In this document: piece after piece, positions 32,555-33,151 of the stretch
How positions within the stretch are numbered: the first letter of the stretch is position 1
How the letters are laid out: every line of letters starts with the position of its first letter
Assembly (NCBI GenBank): GCA_964490895.1
Contig: CAZBEI010000081.1
Span: 1-33,151 of the forward strand
Direction: 5' to 3'
Length of the DNA stretch: 33,151 bases
Source of the DNA: JACRAO01 sp964490895
GTDB taxonomy: Bacteria > Bdellovibrionota > UBA1018
Made by a program: the position numbers and the translations under genes
Notes under the pieces: generated by a model
Seen by the model: the letters and a program-made list of their open reading frames with translations, nothing else
The model's database searches: none
Told to the model about the DNA's origin: nothing

Positions 32555-33010
32555 ATGAATAAATCCTTCTTTCGTATTTTTGTTTGTTTTCTCCTCCTGT
32601 TTTCGCCACTTGCACTTGCCGAAACTATGCCTGAATTGACTCTTGAGTCTGCCCAAAGAATAGCCGCTAAAGCCACGGCCTATGCCAAGAAAAAGAACTG
32701 GAATCTCTCAATTGCAATCGTGAACAGCGAGGGAAACCTGTTGTATTTCCAACGTGATGAGCACGCCTATTCTGGTAGCATCGATTCAGCTGTTCAAAAG
32801 GCAAGGTCTGCTAACGCATTTCAGCGCCCCACAAGTGCCTTTGTAGAAGCAATCAAACAAGGAAAAATAGGGATTGTTACCGGCAAGGATATCATTGCGA
32901 TCGAAGGCGGAATACCAATTGTTCTAGGGGGGAAACACGTAGGATCCATCGGTATAAGTGGAGCAAAAGCTGTCGAAGATGAGGAGTGCGCTAAAGTAGC
33001 GCTCGAATAA
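32555..33010 (+). CDS. Secreted GlcG/HbpS-family protein (DUF336)
   Basis: A protein of 151 residues with a clear signal peptide (MNKSFFRIFVCFLLLFSPLALA, cut near Ala22). The mature part is a complete heme-degrading/heme-binding HbpS-like (PF03928) domain: LTLESAQRIAAKATAYAKK, LSIAIVNSEGNLLYFQRDEHA, GSIDSAVQKARSANAF, GIPIVLGGKHVGSIGISGA and the ending EDEECAKVALE. Members bind heme or corrinoids, or accompany glycolate oxidation; the export signal here fits the extracellular or periplasmic heme-binding type. It stands alone in the window with 141 bases of unremarkable sequence after it. Substrate is unknown. Confidence 0.9.
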   Translation: MNKSFFRIFVCFLLLFSPLALAETMPELTLESAQRIAAKATAYAKKKNWNLSIAIVNSEGNLLYFQRDEHAYSGSIDSAVQKARSANAFQRPTSAFVEAIKQGKIGIVTGKDIIAIEGGIPIVLGGKHVGSIGISGAKAVEDEECAKVALE

Positions 33011-33151
33011 CACTCCTTTAATTCCCAGACCACTCTCAAAATTGCATCACCACACAAAATCTTGGGATCAAAGTGCACTGCCAGCGCGAGAAGTAAGGAT
33101 TTGATTTAGTTTTCCGAGACTCATAAATTCACCCGTGTGATTAGGCTGAAG

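Noticed and set aside
32421..32615. Minus-strand frame of 64 codons in the gene-free stretch
   Set aside because: It overlaps the signal peptide of the secreted GlcG/HbpS-family gene and resembles no protein I know.

Overview
The window most resembles a Gram-negative, LPS-making member of the former Deltaproteobacteria with moderate-to-low GC, most plausibly Bdellovibrionota. The reasons are an lptCA-like gene, lptB, rpoN and hpf in the usual proteobacterial order; a bacterial mevalonate pathway cluster; a gliding-machinery-like envelope operon (AgmX/PglI C-terminal domain, outer-membrane barrel, TPR protein); a subtilase with a myxobacteria-like C-terminal tail; and two copies of a multicopy-type HNH protein family. 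The taxonomic assignment is inference; no rRNA gene is present.

Layout. 1-1237: an intact HNH endonuclease-like gene behind a perfect inverted repeat. 1234-6229: surface-sugar genes, namely a sugar-nucleotide reductase (minus strand) divergent from gmd, then two polytopic GT-C-type glycosyltransferases. 6231-8513: an RNase E/G with a charged insertion in its S1 domain (minus). 8657-11911: a deoC-deoB-deoA operon for deoxyribonucleoside salvage. 11936-15250 (minus): type 2 IPP isomerase, class II HMG-CoA reductase and a GHMP kinase, part of the mevalonate pathway. 15312-18966: an apparent LptC-LptA fusion, lptB, rpoN and hpf. 18935-22634: a lipoprotein-like beta-propeller (minus), rimK-like ATP-grasp ligase (plus) and a secreted subtilase (minus).

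22717-25878 is the least familiar stretch. Three same-strand genes encode a small HExxH protein, a protein resembling PF14907 nucleotidyltransferases without the catalytic acidic pair, and an exported subtilisin-like protein that appears to have lost all three catalytic residues. They lie beside an intact subtilase. I propose this as the candidate undescribed system; its function is unknown. It is followed by a truncated AAA ATPase (minus).

26501-30939 (minus) is a tightly packed five-gene operon: small exported protein, single-pass protein with AgmX/PglI C-terminal domain, outer-membrane barrel, TPR protein and a PilZ-like small protein. It looks like an envelope-spanning complex related to the Glt gliding system. 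31142-32083 (minus) is a second HNH gene, interrupted by an in-frame stop inside the nuclease domain. After about 470 bases without a gene, a secreted GlcG/HbpS-family protein (32555-33010) closes the window.

Genes are packed closely. Several convergent pairs overlap or nearly touch, leaving no room for intergenic terminators. I saw no tRNA, rRNA, CRISPR array or insertion sequence.
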